64,000 bases of DNA from Rosa chinensis (GCF_002994745.2 NC_037091.1:4953501-5017500); one strand, 5' to 3'; shown: positions 22,401-34,527, numbered from the stretch's first letter. Numbers and translations are program-made. The notes: generated by a model from the letters alone, not told the origin.

Positions 22401-24930
22401 TATGCTAGAGAGTTTACATCGAAAGACTTTCGATGGATATTGCAATGGGACTGATGTTGGACATCATATTCCCATGTACACACCCAAATGGTCTTGCGGA
22501 AACGACTATGATGGTAGTCCAGACATTGGTAATGCGCACCAATCTCCTTATATCTGCTTGGGGTGATGCAATATCGCATACAGCTATGTTAATTCATTTA
22601 CGACACACCTCCACTCAATGTACCTCTGCGTTACAGCTAGTGACTGGGTACAAATATCGTACTTACTCATATTTGAGTGAGCCATTTATGTGCCAATTGC
22701 GCCGCCACAATGCTCTATGATGGGTCTTTACAGACGAATGGGCAACTACGTTAGATTTGAATCTCCAACAATCGTTCGCCACTTAATGCCCTTGCAAGGC
22801 GATCTCATTACTGCTAGATTTGTGGGTTGTCACTTTGATGAGATAGTCTTCAGATCGTTAGGGAGAGATAAGAACACAGATTTTCAGTAGGAACGATAGG
22901 AATTGTCGTGGTATGTCTCCACTATGTCTCATCACGATCCCTACTAAAGTTATGAGATCACACAAATATGCTGCAAACATGCCTGCAAGGTAAGACGTCT
23001 CTACGAGAGGATGTAGCGCCACCCTACACGGAGGTCGGCATAGCGCCAACGCCAAAGAGAGTAACACTCTGGCGTTACAGGCCATGGCCCCAGCTAGGAT
23101 GCATGGGAGGCCCGTGGGTTCGAATGACACTTTGGCACATTCCAATCCTTTGATCATCAAGACTCCAAATCCATCTCATAAGAATCTTCCGGGTTAGGGT
23201 TATCATTGGGGGACGCCTCAACGTCAGGATCTATTCCTGAGAATATAGAGCTCTATGAAAATTACACTAGTGTACATGAGACGTGGGATAGAAACTCCAT
23301 CATAATTTATGATGTAGTCACGCACTTCGTTGCGCATCAGTTTGTTGAGTCCGATGATATCGAACCACGCTCCATTGATGAATGAATGCCAACATAGAGA
23401 GATTTGGCCTAAATAGAAATATGCGATCCAGGTTAAGTTGGATTCTCTAAACGAAAAGGAAGGATTTTGACCCAGTGATGCCAACACCTCCTAACATAAA
23501 ACCTATTGACTAATGGGTCTTCATTAGAAAGCGTGATGAGAAAAAGATATGGCAATCTCGCCTTATGGCGCAAGGCTTCTCACAAAACGCCTTGGAATCG
23601 ACTATGATGAGACATATTCTCTCGTAATGGATGTCATTGCACTCCACTACCCTGTCAGTTTGGTAATTTTCGAATAACCGATTATGCAACTTACAAATGT
23701 GGTCACTAAGTATCTCTATGGGGATCTAGATACAGAATATACATGAAGGTTCATGGTGAACTTCATTTACCCAAGTCAAGTGGCTCTAGACCACGGAGCG
23801 CGTTTACAAAGAGGTTGAAACGCTCGCTAAAATGACTACTTGATTGGGAAGGGACATGCCCACGCGTTTCCATAACAAGTTTCCGATTCCATCGCGGTTC
23901 ATGTAGGACATGATCTTTATTAGAAGCCCTTAAAAAGTTAAGGGAAACCGCTGAACACTTCAAATCCGAGTTTGAGATGAAGGATTTTGGGAGAACACGA
24001 TTATGCCTCGGTTTGGAACTTGAGCATCATGTTGATAGATGCTTATGAATTTTGACAAGGTCAAACCTTCAAGCACCCCCATGATCGTCCTTAGTCTTGA
24101 TCTTGAAAATGATCCTCTTTGTCTGAAGGATGATGACAAAGATGTGCTAGGGGCAGAAGTGTCTTACTTGAGTACAATAGGTACATTATTGTACTTAGCA
24201 CAATGCACAAGACCGGACATCTCATTTGCAGTGAACTTCTTAGCTAAGATATAACTCTGCGCCAATGTGACGCCATTAGGATTGGTGTAAAAGATACATT
24301 TCGATATTTGAGATGTATGATTGATATGGGCTTGTTCTATCCCTACAAAGAGATGATGGATTCGGACCCATCACACACCAGGAACGCCGCCAACACTGGC
24401 CTGCGTCCACTATCCCCATCCCAAAATGACATATGTTTTGGAAGGTTTTTCTGATGTTGGGTATCTCTGTGACCCACACAAAGATCATTCCCAAAATGGT
24501 TAAGTGTTCACCATGGGTAAAGACCGTGATAGATTAGAGATCTACAGAATTAATAGACCCTAGTCGCTATATCTTCGAACAATGCAGAAATTATTGCTCT
24601 TCACAAAGTGGTTCTTGAATGTATATGGATTGGATCCATAATTACGCATGTTCGAAACAATTATGGTTTGAAGTCTACCACAGATGAGCCTACGAGCATT
24701 TTAGATAAAAATACTTGTTTTGAATAAAGAAGCAAAGGCTACATCAAAAGCAACAATACCAAGCATAATCAGCAACAACAGGCTCTCCTCATGATCAAAG
24801 TGAACTAGGTTCGATCTGAGGATAGTGTGGCAGACTTGCTCACTAAGTCATTGCCTAAATTCTACTTTCGAGAAACATGTTGGTAGCATTTTTGCGGAAG
24901 TTATCCGAACTCCCATGACCGTTGTCATCA
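19500..24930 (+). pseudogene. pol: pol pseudogene of E3, split by a solo LTR
   Basis: The GAG-pre-integrase region (about 19560-19725, SSGLYVTIQ and DMMI) is cut at 19725 by the solo LTR and resumes at 21827. Integrase (about 22140-22690) and linker are full of stops. In RT (about 23510-24010) the YVDD active-site box has decayed beyond use (near 23900). The RT-RNase H junction and RNase H start are still readable at 24039-24254 (YLAQCTRPDISFAVN), with a broken RNase H tail to about 24930. This is the most decayed pol in the window. Confidence 0.85.
19726..21821 (-). mobile_element. Solo LTR, TGATA...TATCA family copy 1 (2096 bp), nested in E3
   Basis: The + strand begins TGATACGCCC and ends GCTCCTATCA, flanked by TGATC at 19721-19725 and 21822-21826. 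Removing it restores the pre-integrase frame of E3 (DMMIRLLKTSHGH). Two further copies lie at 25907-28834 (same orientation) and 29117-31232 (opposite). Copy 3 shows a TATA-like block on its + strand, so this copy reads on the - strand. No coding capacity is seen. Confidence 0.92.
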
Positions 24931-25102
24931 GGGGGAGATGCAGACATCAGGGGGAGATGTCTACATGTATGGTCTCGAAACGTGAAGGGTGTGTTGTGCT
25001 CTTTTTTCCCTTCGACCGAGGTTATTTTTGTCCCACATGGTTTTTGTTACTCAGCAAGGTTTTTAATGAGGCAACGAGAGGAGCACCACATTTGGGCTAC
25101 AC

Positions 25103-25111
25103 AAGGGGGAG
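25103..25111 (+). other. Polypurine tract of E3
   Basis: AAGGGGGAG lies immediately before the 3' LTR and is identical to the tract of E2. Confidence 0.8.
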
Positions 25112-25345
25112 TGTTCAAGTAAATCCAGAATATGTGTCTAGCCCAAACTCGAGGTTACTTGCTCTAGTTGAAATAGGGTTTATATTAAAGATATTCTCAG
25201 AGAATCTTAGGAGATATCCAATTAATGTATGATTATGTTTCCATGTACAACTCTATCTTTATGCTTGTAATCCTCTATATAAATAGGCCCCTATTATCAA
25301 TGAAAGGACGACTCAATTCTCTCCCAATTCAGTTTTCCTTAAACA
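25112..25345 (+). repeat. 3' LTR of E3
   Basis: Begins TGTTCAAGTAAATCC, ends CCTTAAACA, and is followed by the duplicated AAATC. Eight substitutions and no length change relative to the 5' LTR. Confidence 0.95.
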
Positions 25346-25350
25346 AAATC

Positions 25351-25901
25351 ATTTATATTGTTTTCAATTTTTCATACACAAACCACATTACATTAATGTG
25401 TGTCTGTGTGTGTATATCATGCCCAATCTTTTGGTGTGAAGTCAAATAATCAATTAATTTTTGCTTTGAATTGTTAGCGATTGCTACGGGGGCTCATAGA
25501 TTATTGTCCTACGTTCTTCATTTTTTTCATTTTCGTACGTACTTGAATTGTCGAAGCTTGTCATCTCTTCTTTGGATGAGTTCTGGAGCTTTCTATGTGT
25601 GTGTGTGTGTGTGTGTAGATTTTTGTACATAAGTGACGTAACACAGTGCATGATTGTTGTCTTTGATTCTTTCTCTCCATACGTATTTATCCAGACCATT
25701 AGGTTGTACGCAAGCCAGATTGGGCAGTATCAGCTTATCTAGCTAGAAGAGCCTTTGTTGTTCTAACAAAAGGTTTTTATTTTCCTAACCCTAAAAAATT
25801 TTTAATTACCGAGTCCCAATTCTTTTCTTTTTGTGAAAATTGAACACATTTTTTTTCCGTAAAACGTTCCTTTTTTTATTGAGTTTTTATGATTACACTG
25901 T
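25351..25901. other. Interval between E3 and the next solo LTR
   Basis: AT-rich DNA with a TG microsatellite (about 25596-25616, ten repeats). It is the direct continuation of the sequence before 13313. No gene is supported. Confidence 0.6.
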
Positions 25902-27283
25902 GTCATTGATACACCTAAAATAGGCGTAATAATTTAACCCTGCAATCACAAATATTAGTCAATAGTAGTATAGGAAAGAAGAAGTCTCCCATAGAGGATT
26001 GTATCTAATCACTAATCTATGACTCGATTTAAAACTAAAAATCTTATCTATCCAATCCAAAAGAACTGACTGGCAGACAACTCTAAACTACTCTAAATGC
26101 AACAAAAATTTACAGGGACTACCTAGACACACTAAACTAAAGGCTGACAAGGTCTCACAATTTTTGGGGTTTATTTGGTATGTCAAATAAATAAAAGAAA
26201 ACGAAGAACAGAAAGGCGACGAAAATAAAAGAACTGTTTTTGGGTTTTTATTTTAGGGTTTTGAAATAAATGATAAAAGGCTAGCTAGGAACTACTTCTC
26301 ACTACTAGACCATGATTACACCTATGATATGTTTACCAACTTGTTTCAATTCATTCGGATATCCTTACCCAAGCTAAGCCAATGATGTGTTGATCTTAAC
26401 CTATCAATCTTTCTTACTTGGTATGTTAAGAGAATGATGTCTTCAACTTAACTTAGCTTCTAGAATGGAACCTAGAGTGATGTTCTCGCATAGCTCTCAC
26501 CTAAAAGTCATTAAGGTCAAAAAGATTATGAATAAGGCTAGGCAATTTCGGTATTGATGTTGTCCTAATCTACCTAGATATTGGTTCATAAGAATGGGTC
26601 TCAAGCAATGTCCTAAAACTCGGCCGCCTAGGCGCAGTGAGCCTCCGACTCGACTAATGGCTAACCGGTGGTGTTGGGCGGCTAGATTTTGGGCGGGCGC
26701 CTAGCCAGCCTAGGCGGGTGCTTAAGCTTCTGGACGGCTGGGCGGAATATCAAGGCGGTGAATATAGGTGGGTTTGGGCATTTTTGTTAGAGGTTCTACA
26801 AGACGTTTCTTCTCCTCTTCCACTTCCACTTCGACCTTGTCCAAAACCCTCTTGACTATGCCGCCTAAGCCGTCGCACAACTTCACCGCCCAAATGATTT
26901 AGATCTGAGATCTAAATGATTTTCGAAGAAAATGAAATTCTTCTTTAGATCTGAGATCTCGATGAAACTCTAAAATATTTAATGACCTTGAGGTTTAATC
27001 GATCTAAAGATATCAAAGATCAATGTTTGATGTTTAGTAGGACGAGGAGGAGGAAGAGTTCTCGATCTAGGAAGGTAGATAAAACGCTAGAGGACAGAGA
27101 AAAAGAGGAACTTTTGTCCGTTGAAAAAAAGAAAAAGAAAGATAGACATGGGTATTTTTATCTTCTAATACACCTTTTTGAGTTTTTAACCTACTATTCT
27201 ATGGTGACTTAGCAAAATCACCCACCAATCAACTACATATGATTAAATGAAATAGAAATTCTAGTAAAGAGAAACTCTTTTAA

Positions 27284-27286
<3 letters not shown>

Positions 27287-27328
<42 letters not shown>
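27287..27328. repeat. (TA)21 microsatellite
   Basis: Uninterrupted TA dinucleotides inside the hAT element. They are followed by a truncated relative (about 27330-27470) of the adjacent foldback MITE. Confidence 0.95.
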
Positions 27329-27332
<4 letters not shown>

Positions 27333-27483
27333 TCCTATCTAGAGAGAGGCCTCGCTCTGAAATTAAAGTGCGAGGTTGGAATTTAGGGTCACTTTTCGGT
27401 CTCATATCTACATCTCGACCGTTCAGTTTTTAGGTACTAATGTATAGATCATCTCTGCAAATTTTCAGCAATATATATATATA

Positions 27484-27889
27484 GAGGGCTTCCACTAAGG
27501 GATCCCTTTTTTTGGTCTTTTATAGGGATAGGCATTAGACCAACTTTTAGATTATATTTTCACATCTTAACCGTTCAGTTTTTGGGTCCTAATATATAGA
27601 TCACTTCTGCAAATTTTGAGCCAAATTGGGGATCGTTAAGGCATCCAAAACTGTAATTTACACGAACAGACCGAATCTGTCGAACCGGAACCGTTCGTGT
27701 TTATAATGGTAAATTACAGTTTTGGATGCCTTAACGATCATCAAATTGGCTGAAAATTTGCAGAAGTGATCTATACATTAGAACCTAAAAATTGAACGGT
27801 TAAGATGTGAAAATATAATCGAAAAGTTTGTATAATACCTATCCCTATAAAATACCAAAAAAAGGGATCCCTCACTAGAAGGGCCCTGG
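27484..27889. mobile_element. Foldback MITE with a long hairpin (about 400 bp)
   Basis: The two halves are near-perfect reverse complements: left arm GGGATCCCTTTTTTTGGT, TTTTATAGGGATAGG, ACCGTTCAGTTTTTGGG and TTGGATGCC-type blocks recur inverted on the right, with a short centre near 27690. It sits in TA repeats, so the target duplication cannot be read. The structure suggests a Mutator-like or foldback MITE. A transcript would form a long hairpin, a possible small-RNA source (inference). Confidence 0.82.
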
Positions 27890-29116
27890 TATATATATAT
27901 ATAAAAATATAAAAATTAAAATATAAAAACCGCCTAGGCACTAGGCACTAGTCACTTGATCACCGCCCGACTAGCGCCTAGCGATTTTTAGAACCTTGGT
28001 CTCAAGTCATTCAATCACTACCCTAGAATGCATATAAACATGGATGATCATACACACATTCATAGCAATATAACCTAGCATGCTTACTAATGTTGGCCAC
28101 CACTAACAAACATACAAGATTAATCAATGATGAACCAATAAACAACCAAAATTCAAGAAACATATTAATAAATACCAATATCATAAATTACATCATGTCT
28201 AGGGCTGAAAGCAGCCCCTAACTATGGAAAACTATTAGCAAGACATAAAAGAAATAAAATAAAACAAGAAAAGAGAGGAAGGAGAGGATGGTGGCAATGG
28301 ACTGATGTTACGAGTCCAAAGATGTCTCCAATGATGCCCTAGACCCCTTTTTATATAGTTATTGCGTCAAGACTTCTTCTCCTCCAAGAACTAAGGAATT
28401 TGATCTCTAATTAAAGAAGGACTTTTAATTCTTCTTCCCTTATAGCGCTAGGAGACAATCTTTCCTTCTTTAGACTCAAATTCGCGTGCAGCATGATCTC
28501 CTTGTACTAAATCGGTCATAACTTCTTCTAGAAAAATGATATTCACGAACCGTAAAAAGCTTTGGAAATTAGACATTCAAGGATTTCCATCAATATAAAG
28601 ATCATTATTTGGACCATCATGAACTGCTCTCAGTACTCTGTCGAAGTTGACTGATCTGCACAGGCAGATTTGCTGATTTTGGCTTTCAATCCCTCTTTTG
28701 CTTCTTTTCTTCTTCTTCGCTCTGAAATACCTACAAAACATATAAAAAAAAGTAAATAACTAGAAAATATCAAGAACTAACAATGAAAATATAAAGGAAT
28801 TTGATATAAATAATGTATAATTATGCTCCTATCAGTCATACTTAAGAAGGTTCCCAAACAACGAGATAATGGAAAAAAATTTTGGTTTTGCTAAACATTT
28901 AATTAAATTCACACTATTACCAAGTATAGTATAAGACTATGAGTATATATATCAAGAAGAGTGCTAGGCTCGCATTCTAGGTGAATGTGTGGGCACACTC
29001 AGACACTAATCTACTTCTCATGATTTTTGACTATTAAATTACACAGTAACAATTAAAGTTAACTTAAATTATGCTCCCAATTTACTTATTGGTCCCACTA
29101 ATTATATTCCTCCCTC

Positions 29117-31232
29117 TGATAGGAGCATAAAATGCGACAAATATAATGTGCAATCCTTTACACTTTTCTTAGCTATTTCCTTTAAAAAGTCAGTTTTAAC
29201 TTTGTTTTCTTTTTAGGTAGTTTGTGAAGCAGTTCAAGAGAAATAGGAGCTTAAAGGGAGCAATGAAGCCATGGATCATGAAGTACTAATGCAAAGGACC
29301 AAGTTTGATCAACCTTTTGGCCGGAAATTACAAGGGAAGTCCATGGAAATCGTTGTGCAAAACAATTGCTGCAAAGCAGAAAACTGCAGTTTCAGAATCA
29401 GCTTTTTTGGAACATTTTTGGGCAGCAATTCTTGTATTCTTCTAGCTGTACCTTTGCATAGAGGGCCATCAATCCTTAAATACATGATGTTATACTTTAA
29501 CAGGAGCCAAAGAACTGGTCAGAAGTGTCAACGAGGCAGCATGAAATCAAATTCGTAGGCTCCCCAATAAGGCAGAAACTGTCAGCTTTTCACGAAACTT
29601 TTTGGGAGATCTTTTCCGGCGTCTTTCTTGGAGTTTTTCCAAAAGGTTGTTGATTATTATTCGAGAAGATGTGATGTATGTCGATAATCATCCATAATTG
29701 TGTCAAGAGGAAGTCGTTCCTTGTCCAAGAATGAAGCTTCAGAGACAGAAATTGAATTCTAGTCAAAACAGGGCATTTTGGCCAAGACTCTTCTTTGGAC
29801 AGATTTCTTGGGCATTTTTGGAAGGTTATTGATGCTGCAAATATCAAGGAGAGTCCTAGAATAATTCCACAAGATTATGCCAAGATTACCAAAGCTTGAA
29901 AGTAATTAAATTGCGCTCCAATAAAAGGAATCCTCAAGTAACTAGGGAATGTTTTTAAAAGTATTGTTGAAGAAGGAAACTAGGGCTGCACTTCTCCTAT
30001 ATATATTGAGCTTCTATGCACGTTGAAGACAACCACCCTACAGTGCCATGCTCCCAAATCCTAGTTCACAAAGTCTTAAAATTCCCAAGTCTTCAGGAAG
30101 CAAAACCGTGCCCTTCTATCCTCCATCATTAAGTCTTGTCGTGTTCTTCATCTTGAAGGAGTTCTTGCATCCAAGGGCAGCCTAAAAGTGAATTCATAGC
30201 CTTCATCCTCTTCTTTTACGGTTTTTATTCTCTTGTAATTAAGTACTCATGTTTTTACTTGTTGAATTTAACACAATGTGTGGTTAGTTAATTTTTGTTA
30301 GGGGCGAGGTTTGAAGCCCCAATTATGTAGAACCTATGTTTGGTTTTAATCTAGTTTCTTAATCTTTGGTGTGAATTGGTTGTTTATTTCTGCTTGATTG
30401 AAAACTTTTACAGGTGTATGTTTTATATATGGTCGCAAACATAAGATTTATGCATGTAATTGGAGCTAGGTTTAGAAAATAATTCACCTAATCGTCTTGT
30501 TTTCTAATCCACAAATATGCAAGGCTTTGGACAAAAGCTAATGTTTTAAACAACTAGAAGAGCATGCTAGATAGGTATTCCACACTAGACTGCAACTCTA
30601 TAACCAATCGTTTCCATGAGATCTTAATGCTTCAAATATGTTGACACTATATGTGTTGTTGACAGGATAGCATTTTATACCTTGATTGCATGTTTGATAC
30701 GCTTAGCTATTGTGCGTTCACGTAGACTAAGTATTTAGGGAAATAATAATCAGGGACATGATCTGCTCCGACTTGTTTCTTGGTTAGTTTCTGTTCACAC
30801 CTTAATAATTGAAACTAGGTTAACTTAACATTGTTCGAAAGTAATTGGTGGTGGATTTCCGAGTCTCTAATGTCTTCTCTATCTTATTTTCTCAAAACCA
30901 AAAATCAAAATTGTTTTCCTTTTGTTTTCTCTTTTATTTTCGTTAAAAACCAAAAACCCCAAATCTGTTTCAACTTAGGATTGCAACGCACTCTTCTATC
31001 CCCTTCTGTTTCCTGCCATCTTTTTCTGTCATTTCTACTAATCGACGTTTTCTTTAGATTAGTATTGTTATTTGTTTTGTGTGCTAGTTAGTTAGTTTAA
31101 ATTAGTTTGTTTTTTTTGTGTGATTAATATAGTTACCCTCAATCTCTGGCATCGAACGATCCTTGCTTATCCTTTACTACAGACGACTACTTTATTGCAG
31201 GGTTAAGTTGAATGCTTGATTTTAGCGTATCA
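29117..31232 (+). mobile_element. Solo LTR, TGATA...TATCA family copy 3 (2116 bp), opposite orientation
   Basis: The + strand begins TGATAGGAGCATAAAATGCG, the reverse complement of the right ends of copies 1 and 2, and ends TTTTAGCGTATCA. CCCTC flanks it at 29112-29116 and 31233-31237. A TATA-like TATATATA at 29999-30006 in a promoter-like setting suggests this is the sense strand. Similarity to copy 1 runs throughout. The 95-codon frame at 29271-29558 is a family-wide non-coding similarity (mirrored in copy 1 at 21668-21378), not a demonstrated gene. Confidence 0.92.
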
Positions 31233-31237
31233 CCCTC

Positions 31238-31948
31238 CACTTTCTACTTTCCTGTAACTACCCAATTCAAAATAGTATGATTGAACATACATAGCTCCCA
31301 TTTAATCAAAACACATTTGATTGTGAATACTGAATATGCTTTACAATAACAAACAAACTAGCCTCTCCATTCTTGACTTAATCGGCAACAAAGGTGATGC
31401 ATTCAATTTCTGTTTCTTTTTGGCTGAGTGTTGCTGCATTCATTAGCAATAGCAGCTGGTAGCTTATTACTTTTCAATGAATAACACTTAGCAAACTTGG
31501 TTGGTAACATTTTGAAAAATAATCAGCAAAAAGAAAAAACAAGATCCTTTCTTCCACCATTAAATTGAGCCTCTCCACCTTTCTGCAATTAGTAAGCCGA
31601 CAAAAAATCTATTGTTCAACCATTTTTTCTTTACTTAGAAATAAAACAAGGATAATTGGACAATATATATAAACGATAACTGGTCAATTATATATTACTT
31701 GTACACCTCAAAAGGGATTCCAAGACATGGAATTAATATGGTTTGCTTGATTTCCACTACTGTCCATATTCATAAGGTCGTACGCTAGATTAGCACCCAA
31801 ACTCAAATCCAAAGACATGTGACCATTGTATCCTGAGTGATTCTGAGTTCCAACAAAGCATTCAAATCAGAACCCAAGAACAAAGTATTATAAGCAGATG
31901 TTTTTGAGTCACAAAGGTAATATCCCCTGTACCTAAACTCAAAAAAAC
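31238..31948. other. AT-rich interval
   Basis: I see no gene or clear repeat between the solo LTR and the L1-like retroposon. Confidence 0.5.
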
Positions 31949-31961
31949 ATTCATAACCTTA

Positions 31962-32859
31962 TTTATTTATTTTTTTAGTTAAAGAAATAGGATATTCATC
32001 ACAAGCCAAAATAGGTCGTTACATACCCTTCCGCTTCATTTAAGGCCATAGAGAGACAAGAGTCTAGTGGTAGTACCCACAAGTGGTACGTACATATAGT
32101 CCTACTCATTATACATTCAAATACGTAGAGGTAGCGGAGACCCTCCTTTGGTACTACTCCAGAGGCGCTAGAGATATATAGAGTGCACATCGGTGCCTAC
32201 CTTCCTAAATACAAGGAATTTATTATACTTAGACAAAACTAAAAACATAGGGACGGACCTAGGGTAAAAACCCTAGCCCAAATACTAAGGTCCAAAAGCA
32301 GCCCCAAGAGGAGAAGACCACTCCAAATCCGTCAAGTCGGCCCAAGCCAAGCCTCGGCCCCACCATGCCATACAGCAATCCCACCTTGACCCAACATCGC
32401 CGCCAATCCAGCGCTGCCACAGATCTCTGGTGCCGTCAATGAAGCAATTCCGACCACCAAGGAGCCCCGAAACCGGAAAGCCACGCGAACTTGAAGCACA
32501 TCGGCTTGGGTTCACTCGAATACCCAACCGAAACATTGATCCACCAGAAGCTAGCGCCGCATCTTAGAAGCAATGGCCGAGATCCATCCCCTTCCAAGCT
32601 GTCAAAGACACCCAGAGACAGATCAAAACCGATCACCATACAACACAACTGTTGCATCAAAAACCGCCAAACCTTCCACCAAGATCTTGAGTACCACCGC
32701 CCCAAGAGAACCTGCTTTGGAACCATTGCATCACCTGTCTGGCAGTAGTCGCACAGCGTTAGGGAGATACAGGCGTGCTGCCGAACGAGAGGGATATTGG
32801 AGAAGTTGACGCTTCTTTTAGGGTTTTAGTCGCTACCTGCGTTTGGTTTCTCTAGAGAG
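31962..32859 (-). mobile_element. L1-type non-autonomous retroposon (about 0.9 kb)
   Basis: Flanked by ATTCATAACCTTA (31949-31961) and ATTCGTAACCTTA (32860-32872), a 13-bp duplication with one mismatch. The T-rich left end (31962-31976) is an imperfect A tail read on the - strand. The 5' end on the - strand starts TCTCTAGAGAAACC, like other plant L1 leaders. Open frames inside (such as 32726-32436, -) have no RT or endonuclease motifs. It resembles the retroposon in SEO-A intron 4 in size, GC-rich body and tail. Confidence 0.72.
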
Positions 32860-33120
32860 ATTCGTAACCTTAGTTACTCTAAAGTCGAAAGACTTTAATA
32901 TATATGAGAAATATGAATTTTAAAGACTTTAATATATATGAGAAATAATGAATTTTCTTTTTTATATATTACCATTTTCTGTTATTGGTTGAATTAATTG
33001 ACCATAATTTGTTTCTGATGCTTGTAGGCCTTGAAGAGGGAGACCAACAGTTGATGCAATTGGATGCGTCTCCATATCAGATAGAGGTGTTTTAGTTGAT
33101 GATTTTGCTTGTCTCGATAA

Positions 33121-33414
33121 GAGCAACTTCAACAGCTTCCCTATAATTTTTGTATTATAAGGAAGCAAAAGTCAAAGCTTTAACCTCTTTTTCTTCTCCA
33201 ACTCCAACATATTATCTATTTTACAGTAATCTCTAAAATCTATAATTATTCTTTAAAATTTTAGAGATTGCTGTAAATTTAGGGTATTTGGTTTTCTTTT
33301 TTCTCACTATCCCTAAAATTGAGATAGTTATAAGGAATATGTTGGATCAAAAGAGGCTCATTTTCCCCTAAAATAGAGTAAAATAAAAATATAGGAAAGC
33401 TGTTGGAGTTGTTC
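33121..33414. mobile_element. Harbinger-like (Tourist-type) MITE, 294 bp
   Basis: Inverted termini GAGCAACTTCAACAGC and, reverse complemented on the right, GAACAACTCCAACAGC. TAA flanks both ends (33118-33120 and 33415-33417). A 3-bp TAA/TTA duplication is the Harbinger/Tourist signature. A second MITE with a similar terminus lies at 51154-51504. Confidence 0.78.
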
Positions 33415-33430
33415 TAAGTAAAGCAGGGGT

Positions 33431-33530
33431 ATAGCTTTAATTGTTATCGTGTAATTTAATAAAAATAGAGTAAAATAAAAATAGCTTTAATTGTTATCGT
33501 GTAATTTAATAATAAAAAATCATATGAAGT
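33431..33530. repeat. 50-bp tandem duplication
   Basis: Two head-to-tail units (33431-33480 and 33481-33530) beginning ATAGCTTTAATTGTTATCG; the first 37-38 bases are identical and the ends drift. Confidence 0.85.
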
Positions 33531-34127
33531 TGACAAGTGTATGAGTGTGATTCATACACTCACCTTGGGTTTAAGCCTAGCACTCTCTACATATCAAAGG
33601 TACCGAGGGAGTCAATGGGTTTGAACCTCATTAATAACATTCAAATAGTAAGTATATTATATTTCTCTGATGCGAAGGGAAGCTTAATCAATCCAGATAT
33701 GAGTTTTGATTTTTCGATACATATCGAAACTCTTATTAATTTCTCGTCCTGGTGTTGTCTGCATTACAAATCTTTTTTCTGTAATTCTTTTCTATATATC
33801 AAATTAAATTATTTATAAGTATTTGTTTTAATGTCGAATGGATGGTTTCAGGGTTGCCATATGACAACAAACAAAAGGATATTAAAAATGGTAGTAAGCT
33901 TCTTCTTATTTTTTTTGGCAAGGAAGATGGTAGTAAGTTTGTCCAGACATGAGTAGCACAAAACATGGAATATCCTTGAAGAATAATTTTACTTTTAAGG
34001 AAAGTTCTATTCATACCTCCTAAAATGGTATTTGGACCTCCAACAATTTTTAGAAGTTTTTAAATTCAACTTTGCCCTTCTAAAAAATTAACAAAATGAA
34101 AGATAAAAAAATTAAATAAAATCTGCA

Positions 34128-34153
34128 CCCCCCCCCCCCCCCCCCCCCCCCCC
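34128..34153. repeat. C26 homopolymer
   Basis: Twenty-six consecutive cytosines on the + strand. Poly(G) on the other strand can form G-quadruplexes. The exact length may be affected by sequencing or assembly. Confidence 0.9.
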
Positions 34154-34527
34154 ATTCTCTTATAGCTATACATGAGGATTATTGGGCAAGTTTGATTAAA
34201 ATAGAATGTTAAAGAGTACAAAATGGAATAAAGGACAAAAAATATAGAGAAGAACAATCAAGAAAATAATTATCGAAAAGCAATGTCTATCTCCTATTCT
34301 TTTTGTTTCTTTCTAGTTTGGCTTAATTGTTTCGCTTCATAGAGTTGATCGTTAATTGTTATTTTGGTCTCTTTTTATGGTTTATTATTATTATTATTAT
34401 TTTTTTTTTTTTGCTATAGTAGATTATGTTGCTAGCCTGATTTGGGTTTAGGGAAATTGATTTTGATAATAGTTCTCCTGTGGTATTATAAATTACACGT
34501 TTTATTAAGAAATAAAAAGAGGTTCAT

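Larger units (their letters stand above)
13313..25345 (+). mobile_element. Ty1/copia element E3 with nested insertions (12,033 bp)
   Basis: Two 234-bp LTRs (13313-13546 and 25112-25345) differ at 8 sites by eye, about 3.4 percent. They are flanked by matching AAATC at 13308-13312 and 25346-25350. Inside are the primer binding site, gag, pol remnants in copia order and a polypurine tract. Two solo LTRs sit inside (13986-17234 and 19726-21821); without them the element is about 6.7 kb. All genes are broken. Its proteins are related to, but clearly diverged from, those of E1 and E2. Confidence 0.95.
26606..27998. mobile_element. hAT-like element (1393 bp) inside solo LTR copy 2
   Basis: Left end CAATGTCCTAAAACTCGG followed by CCGCCTAGGCGC; right end, reverse complemented, CAAGGTTCTAAAAATCGC followed by TAGGCGCTAGTCGG. 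Exact 8-bp duplications GTCTCAAG flank it (26598-26605 and 27999-28006), as expected for hAT. No complete transposase remains. It hosts a TA microsatellite and a foldback MITE. Confidence 0.88.
25907..28834 (-). mobile_element. Solo LTR, TGATA...TATCA family copy 2 (2928 bp with nested insertions)
   Basis: The + strand starts TGATACACC and ends GCTCCTATCA, flanked by GTCAT at 25902-25906 and 28835-28839. It shares both ends and the early AACCCTGCAA block with copies 1 and 3. Without the nested hAT element (26606-27998) and its duplication it is about 1.5 kb, shorter than its relatives, so it is a divergent or deleted subfamily member. Confidence 0.88.

Noticed and set aside
29271..29558. A conserved frame shared with 21378-21668 in the TGATA family
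   Set aside because: It lies in LTR sequence, has no domain, and similarity extends beyond it on both sides, so conservation reflects shared repeat origin.
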